Shown piece after piece: positions 8,323-16,657 of a stretch of DNA of 20,295 nucleotides. The position numbers and the translations under genes are program-made. The notes under the pieces were generated by a model. It was given only the letters and a program-made list of their open reading frames with translations. It had not been told where the DNA came from and searched no databases. The stretch's first letter is position 1. Each line of letters starts with the position of its first letter. Source of the stretch: Parietichytrium sp. I65-24A (Eukaryota; Sar; Bigyra; Thraustochytrida; Thraustochytriidae); contig BLSF01000153.1 in NCBI GenBank assembly GCA_012862575.1, forward strand, positions 1 to 20,295, read 5' to 3'.

Positions 8323-9786
8323 TTATTCTCTCTTCGTTAGACCAGATTTCGATACCCTGGGAATCTTTCGTACGACGTTGCGAATGCCGCGTCCGTTTGG
8401 TACCACAAACGACGGGTGCAGGAAAAGCCCAGAGTTAAAAACCCGAGGAAGTAGCACCTCGGTTGTGTATTCAAGCCCATCGTTCGCGCCCTCGCGTTCC
8501 ACGTCGTGAAAGATGTACCGCCGCTGATCATCTATACTCCTCTGGCCAGAGATGCCGGCCGTGCAGCCATCGGGTTCTCGGCGCACCACCTCAATCTCAA
8601 AATCTTCTGTGTTCTTGTTCTTGTTGGCATAGTCTTTCACTATATCTCTGAGAGACAGTCCCTGCGACGGTTTAATCTTGCGCTGGAGATCCCTTTTCAG
8701 GAAACATAGGCCTTGCAAAAATGCGTCTGCCAGGTCATCCTTCTTTGGGAATCCTTGCAGGTATGTAAGCGAATCAAAGCGGCTATACTTCTCGAGAAGT
8801 TTTTCAGTGTAGTATACGCTCTTTTGCTTCGTTTGGTCCCTGAGGGCAAGTTTCGTAACACGGGGTGGAAGAGACGGAAGATCCTCCCCTTCCACAGCTT
8901 TAAACTTGCTAGAAAGCCACACGCGAACGCAGAGTTTATAGTGACAATTGACAGATGAAAGTTAGAGAGGCGAGAATGCCCAGCAGAGCGCGGCATGCAA
9001 GATTAACTTACCTGCTCGCAGAGATGAAGTGAACCACTATCCCCGGATTTCGGCACGCAAAGTACGTTTGGATGCAGTGCGATATACATTTCATTTGAGT
9101 GTTTCGCAAAATCTGTGACTCGACCACCACGCGGTCGACACGACTCATCCATTCGTTTTGGTCAAAGTGTTTCACCATATTTACAACCGCAGTCTTGATA
9201 TCGCCTGAGATGTTGACGACATTCGAATTGGTCGCGTTTTTCGTCAGCTTCCGTCAGCTTCCGTGGCCTTGCGATGCGCATGCAAAAGTGTCTAACTTAC
9301 CTGCCTTCAGGTTGGCATGTACCCATACTTTTGTTGTTGTTGTTGTGGTGGTGGTGGTGATGGAGGAGGAGGAGGAGCAGCAGTTGATTGTCCCGTTAAT
9401 TTCGTGAAGAAAGTCCTTTGACATTAAAAGAAAAAGAACAAGACCGCACACCGTAACTTACTTGGGATGCGGAAGAGCCCCTGCGGGTCGTGCTCCAGTA
9501 AACAGTAGCTTAGGTTTGAAATTCCGCAATCGAAACTGAGGACATTCCAATTCGATGTAACGCGGTGTGACAGAGGGTCGATATTTTCGGCGGCATTCCA
9601 CCGTGTGCCATGACCGTCCATGTACTCGGGGTCATGGTGCACAGAGACCAGTTCAGTTTGACGGGCACGTTTTTTCCCAATCCGGCTCATCGCATACGTC
9701 CAGTCTTCAATGCCTTCAGTGCCTGTCTTTTTCTCGCCTTTTAATGTGACCCGACCGAAAAAAAATAGATTGCAAAGAAGCTTCAT
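8323..9786 (-). CDS. RuvC-like Holliday junction resolvase (poxvirus A22-type), four exons
   Basis: Cuts four-way DNA junctions during genome processing. Exons on the minus strand: 9786-9462, 9327-9301, 9204-9012, 8908-8323; phases 1, 1 and 2 all join in frame, giving 376 residues, or 344 from the alternative ATG at 9690. RNase H-fold motifs appear in order across exons: LSFDCGISNLSYCLLE with the first catalytic Asp (exon 1), IWVHANL for the second strand (exon 2), DRVVVESQILRNTQMKCISH with the catalytic Glu (exon 3), HFISASSKF across the third junction, and KKDDLADAFLQGL with the terminal acidic pair (exon 4). A basic/acidic C-terminal extension of about 120 residues follows the core. All introns start GTAAGT. 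The upstream 9786 start leaves five bases to the divergent ATG at 9792, so 9690 may be the true start. Confidence 0.93.
8909..9011 (-). other. Resolvase intron 3 (103 nt)
   Basis: Minus-strand GTAAGT ... TTTCTAG. It is phase 2; AG joins C to give Ser within HFISASSKF. Confidence 0.9.
9205..9300 (-). other. Resolvase intron 2 (96 nt)
   Basis: Minus-strand GTAAGT ... CATCTCAG. It is phase 1; the junction gives Gly before DIKTAVVNM. It contains a short tandem duplication (GGAAGCTGAC twice). Confidence 0.88.
9328..9461 (-). other. Resolvase intron 1 (134 nt) with triplet repeats at its 3' end
   Basis: Minus-strand GTAAGT ... CAACAAAAG. Only two AGs lie between the donor and the conserved IWVHANL codons, and only this one keeps frame. 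The acceptor is preceded by CTG, CTC, CAC and CAA triplet runs instead of a plain pyrimidine tract. Confidence 0.75.
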
Positions 9787-9791
9787 TCGTC
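9691..9791. promoter_or_regulatory. Compact bidirectional start region
   Basis: Divergent genes begin here: resolvase at 9786 or 9690 (-) and the spliced unknown gene at 9792 (+). An A-rich block near 9757-9770 (GAAAAAAAATAGATTG) is the only promoter-like composition. If 9690 is the real resolvase start, this 100-bp stretch is the shared promoter. Confidence 0.35.
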
Positions 9792-11546
9792 ATGTGGGCA
9801 ATTGTAGACACCACGCGGGATAGCATTGAAGCCGGAGTGGAAACTATCACGCTTCGAGGCAGCGTCACATCATTTTCCACTAAACGAACACCAGTTGTGA
9901 GTCTGTCTCGAAACACTGTCAATTCCACCCGGTTCAACAACATGTCATGGAGCAGAATCACTGGACTGGAAGTAGGTGAGTATACATTCGACCACAATGT
10001 GACACAGCCTTTCTCTTCGCCCTTCGACGAAAGCATCATGGGCCATAGCGGCCAGGTTGTTCTGAAGCGACAGTGTGGTGCATCCGTGCATAGGTCAAAC
10101 CTTGACTTACTCTTCGTACGTGTTCACTCCCATGACGAAACTGACAGCGGGGCTGAAAAGACGCGCGGATCGATCCCGTTCACACTGTCACTAGCCCCTT
10201 TCATGATGTTCAACGAGATGCTCACGATTGTCGAAAATTGGTTTCGAGTCAGGATCGGGAGGATGCTCTTGTTGACAGGCAAGAGGCTTTCATGGCCCGC
10301 ACTCTTGAAATGCTTCGTCACAAGCTTCAACGAGGCACACAGGGCATGCGAGCGCCTGACCTGTCGCTTCCCGAAGGTCAAGTGGGAGCCGTCCCGCCTC
10401 ACTCTGGATGTTGAGCGTGGCGGAGCAAAGGGCGTTTTTCTGAAGCTCAGATACTCTTGGAAATCAAGAGACCAGTCAAATTTCCAACAAGGGGAAATCT
10501 ACGCGCTGAACTGCACTGGGCCAAGTGAGTCGACAAGCGTCGCCTCGGAGATTGGGCTGGACCCCAGTAGCGACGTGGGAGGGGAGCACTTGGGGTTCGG
10601 AGAAGAGCGCCCGATCAGCAAGGAGTGCTCCAATTCGTTGCGGATTTACGGCGCCGGAGTACACGTCACCGACTTGCCCGGATACGTTGCTGGCTCGAAT
10701 GTAACTGTGCTCCGCGCCATGGTGCCAACGCCGGGCGGGTGTCTGGACTCGTTCACTCTTACTCCTCAAGAGTCCATCTCGACTCTTTTGACAGCGTCTA
10801 AAGGCACGAGCGCTAAACAGGTAAGTTTTTATTCGGTTGTGATATGTGTAGTTGCATCGAGTACCGCTGGACATGGTGAGCAAATTCTTTTTGGCATCAT
10901 CCTGAAAGGCTTTCCTTCGAGCTATCGTACACTATGAGACTTTGTTCTATAGACGTACCATATGTAAACGCACGAACTCTTGAAAGTCGTTTTTGAGAGG
11001 CAACGTGGCGTGATAGTCGTTGAGCCATGACAATCGGGCGTTACCTTTGCCTTCTTTTTGGTCAAACCGGTAATGTCCCTATGTAAGCTTCGTTCGGATA
11101 TGACAATTGCTCATGTTTCTTCGATGACCAGATGGTCCTGCTCGTCTGGAACCCATTGTACTTGGGGTCCGCTGAGCGATTCTCTCATCACGCGCCTTTG
11201 GCGCAACTGCCCGGTGGGCCGCTCGTTTCAAAAGGACGAGATGCACTATACATGTGGTTAGGAAATGTTTCATTTGCTAACTATTATGTGTTTGAATACA
11301 CCAGTTCACCGATTTCAACTGCGAAGTTCGTCAGTCTGACGAACAAACACCGCCATGTGAGTTCAATCTTCTTTTCTTTTTCTTTTTATGAGAGACCTGC
11401 TCTCTCAATTGCTGACTATTTGTTTTTGGCCAGTGCCTAGTGATATTGGACATATGATCCGAATTAGGTTTGCGACGTCAGAGAACATTGAAGGAGTGAG
11501 GCACATTCAAAATCCTTTATTGTGTAAGTGTCAGATGACAAATTAA
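9792..11546 (+). CDS. Hypothetical protein, three exons, first intron an introner
   Basis: Exons 9792-10820, 11305-11356 and 11434-11546 join in phases 0 and 1 into a 397-residue frame ending TAA at 11544. Unspliced, the first exon would run into intron sequence that is also present in the polymerase gene, which confirms it is not coding here. The product is mixed alpha/beta, with beta-like stretches (VVLKRQCG, LDLLFVRVHS, GVFLKLRYSW, GSNVTVLRAMV), no signal peptide and no membrane span. I do not recognise a family; a virion or DNA-packaging structural protein is only a guess. The start is the first ATG, five bases from the divergent resolvase ATG. A GTAAGT at 11526 inside exon 3 could act as an alternative donor. 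Confidence 0.85.
10821..11304 (+). mobile_element. Introner copy 2: 484-bp spliceosomal intron
   Basis: Begins GTAAGT after an exon ending AAACAG and ends ACACCAG before TTCACC. It matches 1654-2146 end to end apart from two substitutions and a 9-nt deletion near 11025. It is phase 0 here and phase 2 in the polymerase copy. The host gene is unrelated to the polymerase and the flanks share nothing beyond CAG, so this is an independent insertion and not a gene duplication. Confidence 0.93.
11357..11433 (+). other. Short spliceosomal intron (77 nt)
   Basis: GTGAGT donor, TGCTGAC branch-point-like sequence 21 bases before the acceptor, then TTTGTTTTTGGCCAG. It is phase 1. Splicing turns an early TAG at 11438 into an open 397-residue frame. 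Confidence 0.85.
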
Positions 11547-11671
11547 CTCTATACAACACAGTTCGCTAATGACAACGCATCCAATCCCATTTCATCACTG
11601 AAAGTTTTCACTGGAGGTCACATGGCGATGTTTCGCCATGCCATTGTTTAAGTTGGTGTTCACCCTTACGG

Positions 11672-12610
11672 TTAGCTCGCGGCTGGGATCAAGTGCCGAA
11701 TCTTCTTCCAATTCTTCAGGCACTCTACTATAAAGAAAGACTTGCTCGTGAACTCTTCTTCGTGTGCAAACGCAGGTAGCTTTCCGAACTTGATCATTTG
11801 TTGTATCAGCAGCAAATCATCGTGACCGTTTTCTTCTAGACCGCAGATCCGCAAGAACTTCGACAGCTGGACTGCGCAGTCCGGGAACTCATCGTCACAC
11901 GGATGTGGAATGATTGTGTACCGTGTGCTCTCCCAGTTCGCGAAATTGTGCTCGATGCAACGGGTTTGCAGATCGCTGACGAATGCATATTCGGCCGACT
12001 CTTCCTCAAATTCTCTCAACGTCCATGTGAACAAATTTTCGAGCTCACGTACCGACACGCTCCCGTAGAATGTAACGTTCCAGTCATCACTGCCGCTATC
12101 ATCAGACGATTTTTCGAAGATCGCACCACAGTTGTCGAAGAACAGGGAGATGACCTCGGCGTCGCACATACTCATGCCCTCGTGCGAGTAAATTACACGG
12201 TGCCATCTCTCCAAAGTTGGGTCGAATACCCGAGACAGCTTTATAACAGGCGGCCCTTCGACAAGATGCATATCCGGATCGTCGTAGAGGGCGCTCTCCA
12301 GTATCCCCAATGATCCTAAGCCCTGTGTAAAGTATTCCACGTTGTCTGGCAAGTGGATGTAAGGACCGCAGATGATTGTTGCCGCCTCCTTCGATTGTGC
12401 CATAACATCAGGGGTCTCCAGCTCGCTTTTGAGCAAGCTCATGTACGTGATTGCCTTTTCGTAGCGAAGAGTTGGATGGTGGTATGTAAAGAGGAACTTG
12501 ATTGAAGGAGGTATACTGACGTGCCCTTCAGCCATGCCCTGCGAGAACGCCGCAATGATTTGATGGGCTTTCTTTGTTATTTCATCGTTAATACTCGATG
12601 CCGAGACCAT
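11672..12610 (-). CDS. Hypothetical acidic protein
   Basis: 312 residues from ATG 12610 (MVSASSINDEITKK). The frame remains open to 12739, but that extension covers the 48-bp degenerate repeats, so I prefer the internal start. The composition is that of a soluble, mostly helical protein with acidic loops such as EKSSDDSGSDDWN and many aromatic residues. No membrane segment and no recognised motif. The stop lies 125 bases from the stop of the convergent three-exon gene. No introns are required. Function unknown. Confidence 0.8.
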   Translation of the reverse strand: MVSASSINDEITKKAHQIIAAFSQGMAEGHVSIPPSIKFLFTYHHPTLRYEKAITYMSLLKSELETPDVMAQSKEAATIICGPYIHLPDNVEYFTQGLGSLGILESALYDDPDMHLVEGPPVIKLSRVFDPTLERWHRVIYSHEGMSMCDAEVISLFFDNCGAIFEKSSDDSGSDDWNVTFYGSVSVRELENLFTWTLREFEEESAEYAFVSDLQTRCIEHNFANWESTRYTIIPHPCDDEFPDCAVQLSKFLRICGLEENGHDDLLLIQQMIKFGKLPAFAHEEEFTSKSFFIVECLKNWKKIRHLIPAAS

Positions 12611-12662
12611 CCTAGGATGTGTTTCCCAGGATGTGTTTGGGGTCTGGAGATTTGGTGGATTC

Positions 12663-12841
12663 GTTGATAAGACTAATGATATCAAAAACCCTGATGTACT
12701 TGGTCGATTTGTTGATAAGACTATAATACCGAAAACCATGACGCAGTTTTTGGTCAGATTGATACTTACGTCAAAACCATTGGCATGATTGATGTTGTTA
12801 AGACTAAGATATCAAGAACTCTGATATATATTTGGCAAATT
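12663..12841. repeat. Three degenerate 48-bp repeats
   Basis: Units at 12663-12710, 12711-12758 and 12794-12841 share GTTGATAAGACTAATGATAT-like beginnings and a TTGG(T/C) near the end. The first two are head-to-tail; the third follows a 35-bp gap. They lie 50-230 bases upstream of the minus-strand start at 12610, a promoter-like position. Confidence 0.7.
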
Positions 12842-13463
12842 GTTCGGATTGTTTGGCGTGGATGGCCTGCGGCTTCTGCGGCAAGCAGGATCGAATTTGA
12901 CATGTGAGAGCGTGCATGAGCTCCCTCCCTCGCTCTCCCACTCATTTGTAGCCACAAATAGCAATTTTGTGCACACGAATTGTCAAATTGATTTTTCTGC
13001 AGCGCACACTTTTATGTGGACAGCGTGCCGTTCTAGCAACTAAATGTACCCCTTTCATTATAGATTACCGCCTACTGATGCCACGCAGCGAACAATAGGC
13101 TCATACTCATCCTCTGAATTCTGTAAACCAAACTCACGCGCTCGCTGTACGAGGGATACCAGTACAGGCGTTTCTATGTAAGTTATTGATTTGAGAGTGA
13201 CGCGCTTCTTGTAGTACGTCATAGCAATACCTATAGAGTGTAGCTAATGCTGATGGGAACCCACTCTGATGGCTGCAATTATCATAACTCACATCAACAT
13301 TTCGTAGTAACTGGCAGGAATGGCTCACATGCACACACTACTGCAGTGAAGGACCCAAAAGTAACTCTGGCATCAGGATCACTGGTTTCTACTCTACCTT
13401 TAAATGGTGCTGGTTAGGTTTCCAGCTAATTCTCCACTGCACTTCACGCTTTCAGTATAACTA
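12842..13463. other. No gene seen
   Basis: About 620 bases with only short ORFs in incompatible frames. No RNA gene or strong repeat is seen. It may hold the promoter of the 12610 gene and the 3' end of the membrane-protein gene. Confidence 0.5.
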
Positions 13464-13793
13464 CTAGCTAGAGCTACTAGAGTTCTCTTCACCGCCCGTG
13501 TCAGAACCCGTGCCAGAATCAGGAGGGTTATTCGGATCATCATTCTCGTCCATGTTTGTCTCATTCGACTTATTTGGGTTGTTATTGTCGCCAGTGTTAG
13601 TCCCAATCGGCTCATCCGGATTTTTATTACTGGTGGTTCTGGATTTGGAAATGTAATCATTTACGCTTGTTTTGAACTGCTCTCCGTGCGACACCGCTGC
13701 AGACCGCCACTTCATCATGCGCGCGCCGTTCAGAAGAATGAGAACGGAGACGGTTATCCATAGCATTGCATATGCGTTCCCTCCTTGCGCCAT
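13464..13793 (-). CDS. Small single-span membrane protein with Asn/Asp-rich tail
   Basis: 109 residues from ATG 13793 (MAQGGNAYAML). One hydrophobic span sits at about residues 7-24 (AYAMLWITVSVLILLNG), followed by a basic segment (ARMMKWR). From about residue 50 a disordered tail is rich in Asn, Asp, Pro, Ser and Thr and ends in a Ser run. The frame is open upstream to 13874, but that part overlaps the neighbouring gene's coding end. It is immediately downstream of, and on the same strand as, the spliced 108-residue membrane protein, so the pair may be co-expressed. A small virion or nuclear/ER membrane protein is a reasonable guess. Confidence 0.78.
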   Translation of the reverse strand: MAQGGNAYAMLWITVSVLILLNGARMMKWRSAAVSHGEQFKTSVNDYISKSRTTSNKNPDEPIGTNTGDNNNPNKSNETNMDENDDPNNPPDSGTGSDTGGEENSSSSS

Positions 13794-13846
13794 GGTAACA
13801 CGTGTGGAAAGTATGAATGAGATAAGTTGGTGAAGTTCTCGACTTT

Positions 13847-14241
13847 TTAGACCAGTGTCCCTAGAGTTGCACAAAACTTACCAGTACGAAAGTAATACCC
13901 GTTTTTCTTACGACCAATGTCAATAGCCAGAAGAATAGAAAGTACGATTGCGGCAATGAAAAGCATAGGACTCAACCATCTAAACTTTGAAATCCGATGC
14001 CGCTCCGCAAGTAACTGCTCGCGGATCTTAACGTATTCACTGCTACCGTATTTAGTACAAATGCAACACTCTACGGTTTGAACATGTGTTTAAAATTAAA
14101 AACTCACTCTTCTCGCTTTAGTTGTTCGCCATGCATCTCCTCCAACTTGTTGAACATTTGCATGGCTTCAGTGGGGCTCAGATTCTCCCCGCTGAGAACA
14201 TGCTCGTAGGCTGTATGCCACTTTCCAAACAGCTCTTCCAT
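13847..14241 (-). CDS. Small single-span membrane protein, two exons
   Basis: Exons 14241-14108 and 14039-13847 join in phase 2 to give 108 residues. The N-terminus is charged and helical, probably a coiled coil (NKLEEMHGEQLKREDEYVK), up to about residue 64. A membrane span, WLSPMLFIAAIVLSILLAID, follows at about 66-85, then a basic GRKK stop-transfer segment. Another GTAAGT donor (minus strand, starting at 13881) lies near the end after FRT. If it is used, the last dozen residues would be replaced, but I find no good acceptor, so the read-through end at TAA 13847 is given. Neither exon alone is long, so the gene is invisible without splicing. Function unknown. Confidence 0.8.
14040..14107 (-). 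other. Short spliceosomal intron (68 nt)
   Basis: Minus-strand GTGAGT ... TACGGTAGCAG, phase 2. It is AT-rich just after the donor. Joining it yields a single-span membrane protein with no internal stop. Confidence 0.83.
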
Positions 14242-14852
14242 TGGATGTCCTCGTACGTTCTCGTTTGTGTGTCTCTGTGTTTGTTTGTCCTTTGGAGCTG
14301 ATTACTAGCACAAATTTAGAGAAAATATTTAAGAAATTCAAAGCCTCCCCAGGGTCAAGCCAAAACGCGTCCAGTTGCCGGTCTTCTTTTGCAGCCAGCA
14401 GCCAGCACGCACACACACAGTCATGATCCTTAGAATCTTAGGCGCGAAGTAGTTTGGCTGGACATGTCAAACCCTTTCACTATCGTTCACACACTCCGGC
14501 ATCGGCATCAAGCTCCAGTTCTGGCTGTTCTGGTCCCACTGTTAATTAAAATTTTTCAAAAAATTGATTGATTTTTTAATTTAAAAGTTTTAAAAGTGGG
14601 TTTGTCTACTAAATGTCACTCATAGAACTTTTCACTAACTGTCGTTCAGAGAGTGCCACTAACTGGCAACCGAACTGGCAACCGAACTGGCAACATCTGG
14701 CAACCGAACTGGCAGGAACCGGCAGGAACCGGCAACCGAACTGGCAGGAACGGGCGGAAACTGGCAACCGGGGAGAACGAAGGGGGCGCATGAGCGCCGT
14801 GAGCAAAGGGGAAGCGACACATGATCAACAGGAGCAACGGTGAAGCGCCAAG
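14242..14852. other. Divergent intergenic region, AT-rich block plus minisatellite
   Basis: Separates the minus-strand membrane gene from the plus-strand Myb-like gene. An AT-rich block at about 14541-14596 (TTAATTAAAATTTTTC, GATTTTTTAATTTAAAAG) could be a promoter or melting region. A GC-richer minisatellite follows. No convincing gene is seen. Confidence 0.55.
14657..14775. repeat. CTGGCAACCGAA-type minisatellite
   Basis: About ten imperfect units of 10-12 bases, alternating ACTGGCAACCGA and ACCGGCAGGA forms, about 80 bases upstream of the ATG at 14853. Confidence 0.88.
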
Positions 14853-16495
14853 ATGGCCCGGGAGATCAACGTTGAGGAGATTGAAGCGATGCTGTTGCAA
14901 CGTAGAGCGAAGTTAGAATTGGTGGAACTCATGGGTGATATCGAAAAACATGAAAAAGAACAAAACCAGAGGTGAGTATGGAACTGGGAGCAACGTGAAT
15001 ACAGGAGGGGTGGCGGACTGAATAAAATTGACTCAGCGCGGAACTTTTCGTCTTCGGCGGCTATCACCAGCTGTCCAAAAAAAAAGAGGCGTGTCTCAGA
15101 CTATGTGGGCGAAGATAGCGAGAACTCGGCCCTTTGGCAATACGTCAGCTGGAAATGGAGTACTCAGCCGTACGTGAAGATTGCCGAAATGAAATACAAG
15201 ATGAAGAAGGAAATCGAAAACGACTTCACCTCGAGCGTTATAGATTTCAAAAAGTGCTTGGACAAAGAAATAAAAAATCTGAAAGCGGCCAGTGCACATC
15301 TACTCAAAAAGAAGACAAGTAATTGCTTGGACAAAGAAATACAAAACCTGAAAGCGGCCAAGTTCACGAAGGAGCAAGATTTGTTAATCATGGAGCTGGG
15401 GATGTTTAGCAATCGGCCCCAGTGGAAGCAAATTTCCGCTCTTCGTTTCCTTGAACTCGAGGGGAAGAGCGCCGAGTCCATCTGCCGAAGGTTTCATTTC
15501 TTGAAGAAAAGAAAAGCCGGGCTCGACACGCGGAGAAACAGTACGTTGTTTGTTAGATCGCCTTCATGCGCAATGTGTGCTATGTGTCAATTTGTGAATT
15601 TGTGCTTAGATTTGCTTCTCTTCTCTTTCTTCTTCGTGCAACTAGATTTCATACGGGAAAAGGCGAAGCTGCCGGTGGAATTCATCGGTTGCAACGAGAA
15701 TGAAGCCGCTTCTTATATACACTGCACTGACTACGCGACGGATGCCAGATCCAGTCGCAAATACATCCCCTGGACTGAAAGGGTTTTCGATTTTGCATTC
15801 TTCGAGGCGCGACATTCGGCTTTAGATTTCTTCCGTATACTCAAAACCCAGTTCATTGAGCGGGAAAAGTTTTTTCATGTCAAATCTTTGACGGAGGGCG
15901 AATCTTTGACGGAAGGCAAATACCTTACATACGGCGATGATCTAGACAGGTTCTTCCAGACCACGTTCAACTACTTCGAAAGCTCTAAAACGCCACACGG
16001 GCTCTTGCAGGGTCTGGCGTTCAGCGCCGACGAGCTCATGGCTTACTACTCCAATATTCATCGCAAGACAGGGGGGAAAATCGAGTTTGTGGATTGGCGA
16101 GAGTTTATCAGCGCACGGTACTTCGGGGACGTGATTTCCCCGGACGGTTCTGTAAGTGTTGCTACCTAGACCGTGGCCGCGGACGACATGCAAGACGTGG
16201 TTCGAATGCTGACATTCACGTGTAGTACCTGAAAGCAAAGTACAAGGTGCTGAAGAAACGCTCTTTCGTTCCAGATCCCCCGGTGGGATGGCGGGAGTTT
16301 CCCGCAATACTCTCCGCAGAGCACGCCGATGCCGTAGTTTCGGAGTTAGAGAGATCCATTTTACCAGCAGAGATATGGAGAATAATACGTGTAAGTGCTT
16401 TACTATTGCAGTTGGCCCCTTTTTTTTTTAATTTTCTGGGCTACGTTTTCCTGACGCGCTCGTTGTTGTCTTGGTAGTCATACATTCCAAAGTAA
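14853..16495 (+). CDS. Nuclear Myb/SANT-like DNA-binding protein, five exons
   Basis: Exons 14853-14971, 15071-15540, 15646-16151, 16226-16390 and 16478-16495 join in phases 2, 1, 0 and 0 into exactly 425 residues plus TAA. An N-terminal acidic coiled-coil-like helix precedes PKKKRRV (residues 42-48), an SV40-type nuclear localisation signal directly after the first junction. A duplicated CLDKEIKNLKAA heptad-like unit occurs at about 102 and 125. Residues about 138-188 (FTKEQDLLIMELGMF ... WKQISALRFL ... ICRRFHFLKKRK) have the three-helix spacing of Myb/SANT domains. The C-terminal half is not recognised. By family knowledge and targeting this is probably a chromatin or transcription factor. 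The hydrophobic stretch in the longer unspliced frame is intron 2, not a membrane span. Confidence 0.85.
14972..15070 (+). other. Myb-like gene intron 1 (99 nt)
   Basis: GTGAGT donor; the acceptor at GGCTATCACCAG is the one that keeps phase 2. A nearer CAG at 15034-15036 is out of frame. Confidence 0.78.
15541..15645 (+). other. Myb-like gene intron 2 (105 nt, multiple of three, stop-free)
   Basis: GTACGT donor, a T/C-rich tract (CTCTTCTCTTTCTTCTTCG), acceptor CAACTAG; phase 1. The length is divisible by three and lacks an in-frame stop, so retention would insert 35 mostly hydrophobic residues. Confidence 0.78.
16152..16225 (+). other. Myb-like gene intron 3 (74 nt)
   Basis: GTAAGT donor, TGCTGAC branch-like site 15 bases before the acceptor, ending CACGTGTAG; phase 0. 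The next exon opens a 55-codon basic segment. Confidence 0.85.
16391..16477 (+). other. Myb-like gene intron 4 (87 nt)
   Basis: GTAAGT donor; acceptor GTTGTCTTGGTAG, phase 0, leading to a five-codon terminal exon and TAA. An earlier CAG at 16409-16411 is also in phase 0 and would add 22 residues, ending at the TAG inside the other acceptor. Confidence 0.65.
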
Positions 16496-16560
16496 TCGCA
16501 CACCCAACCTAACCTGGCTGGGACCTGGGACTTGGGACTCGGGCATTCCGGCCTGGACGC

Positions 16561-16630
16561 GGCGGTCGACGGTCGACGGTCGAAGGTCGACGTCCTGGCC
16601 GAGTAGGGCGGGTAGGGCGGGTAGGGCGTG
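16561..16630. repeat. GGTCGAC and GTAGGGCGG short tandem repeats
   Basis: Four GGTCGA(C/A) units, then three GGGCGGGTA-type units, between the Myb-like gene and the membrane-protein gene. The second array resembles GC-box DNA and lies about 30-55 bases before the ATG at 16658. Confidence 0.8.
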
Positions 16631-16657
16631 CTCGAGACAAAAGCAAGCAAAGAAAGA

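Noticed and set aside
12766-12957. 63-residue minus-strand ORF
   Set aside because: It covers the third 48-bp repeat, has no support as a gene and no recognisable motif.
14613-14900. ORFs across the minisatellite on both strands
   Set aside because: Repetitive peptides on both strands, produced by the CTGGCAACCGAA array.
15575-15645. Transmembrane helix in the Myb-like protein
   Set aside because: It lies within the 105-nt intron and comes from the T/C-rich acceptor tract.
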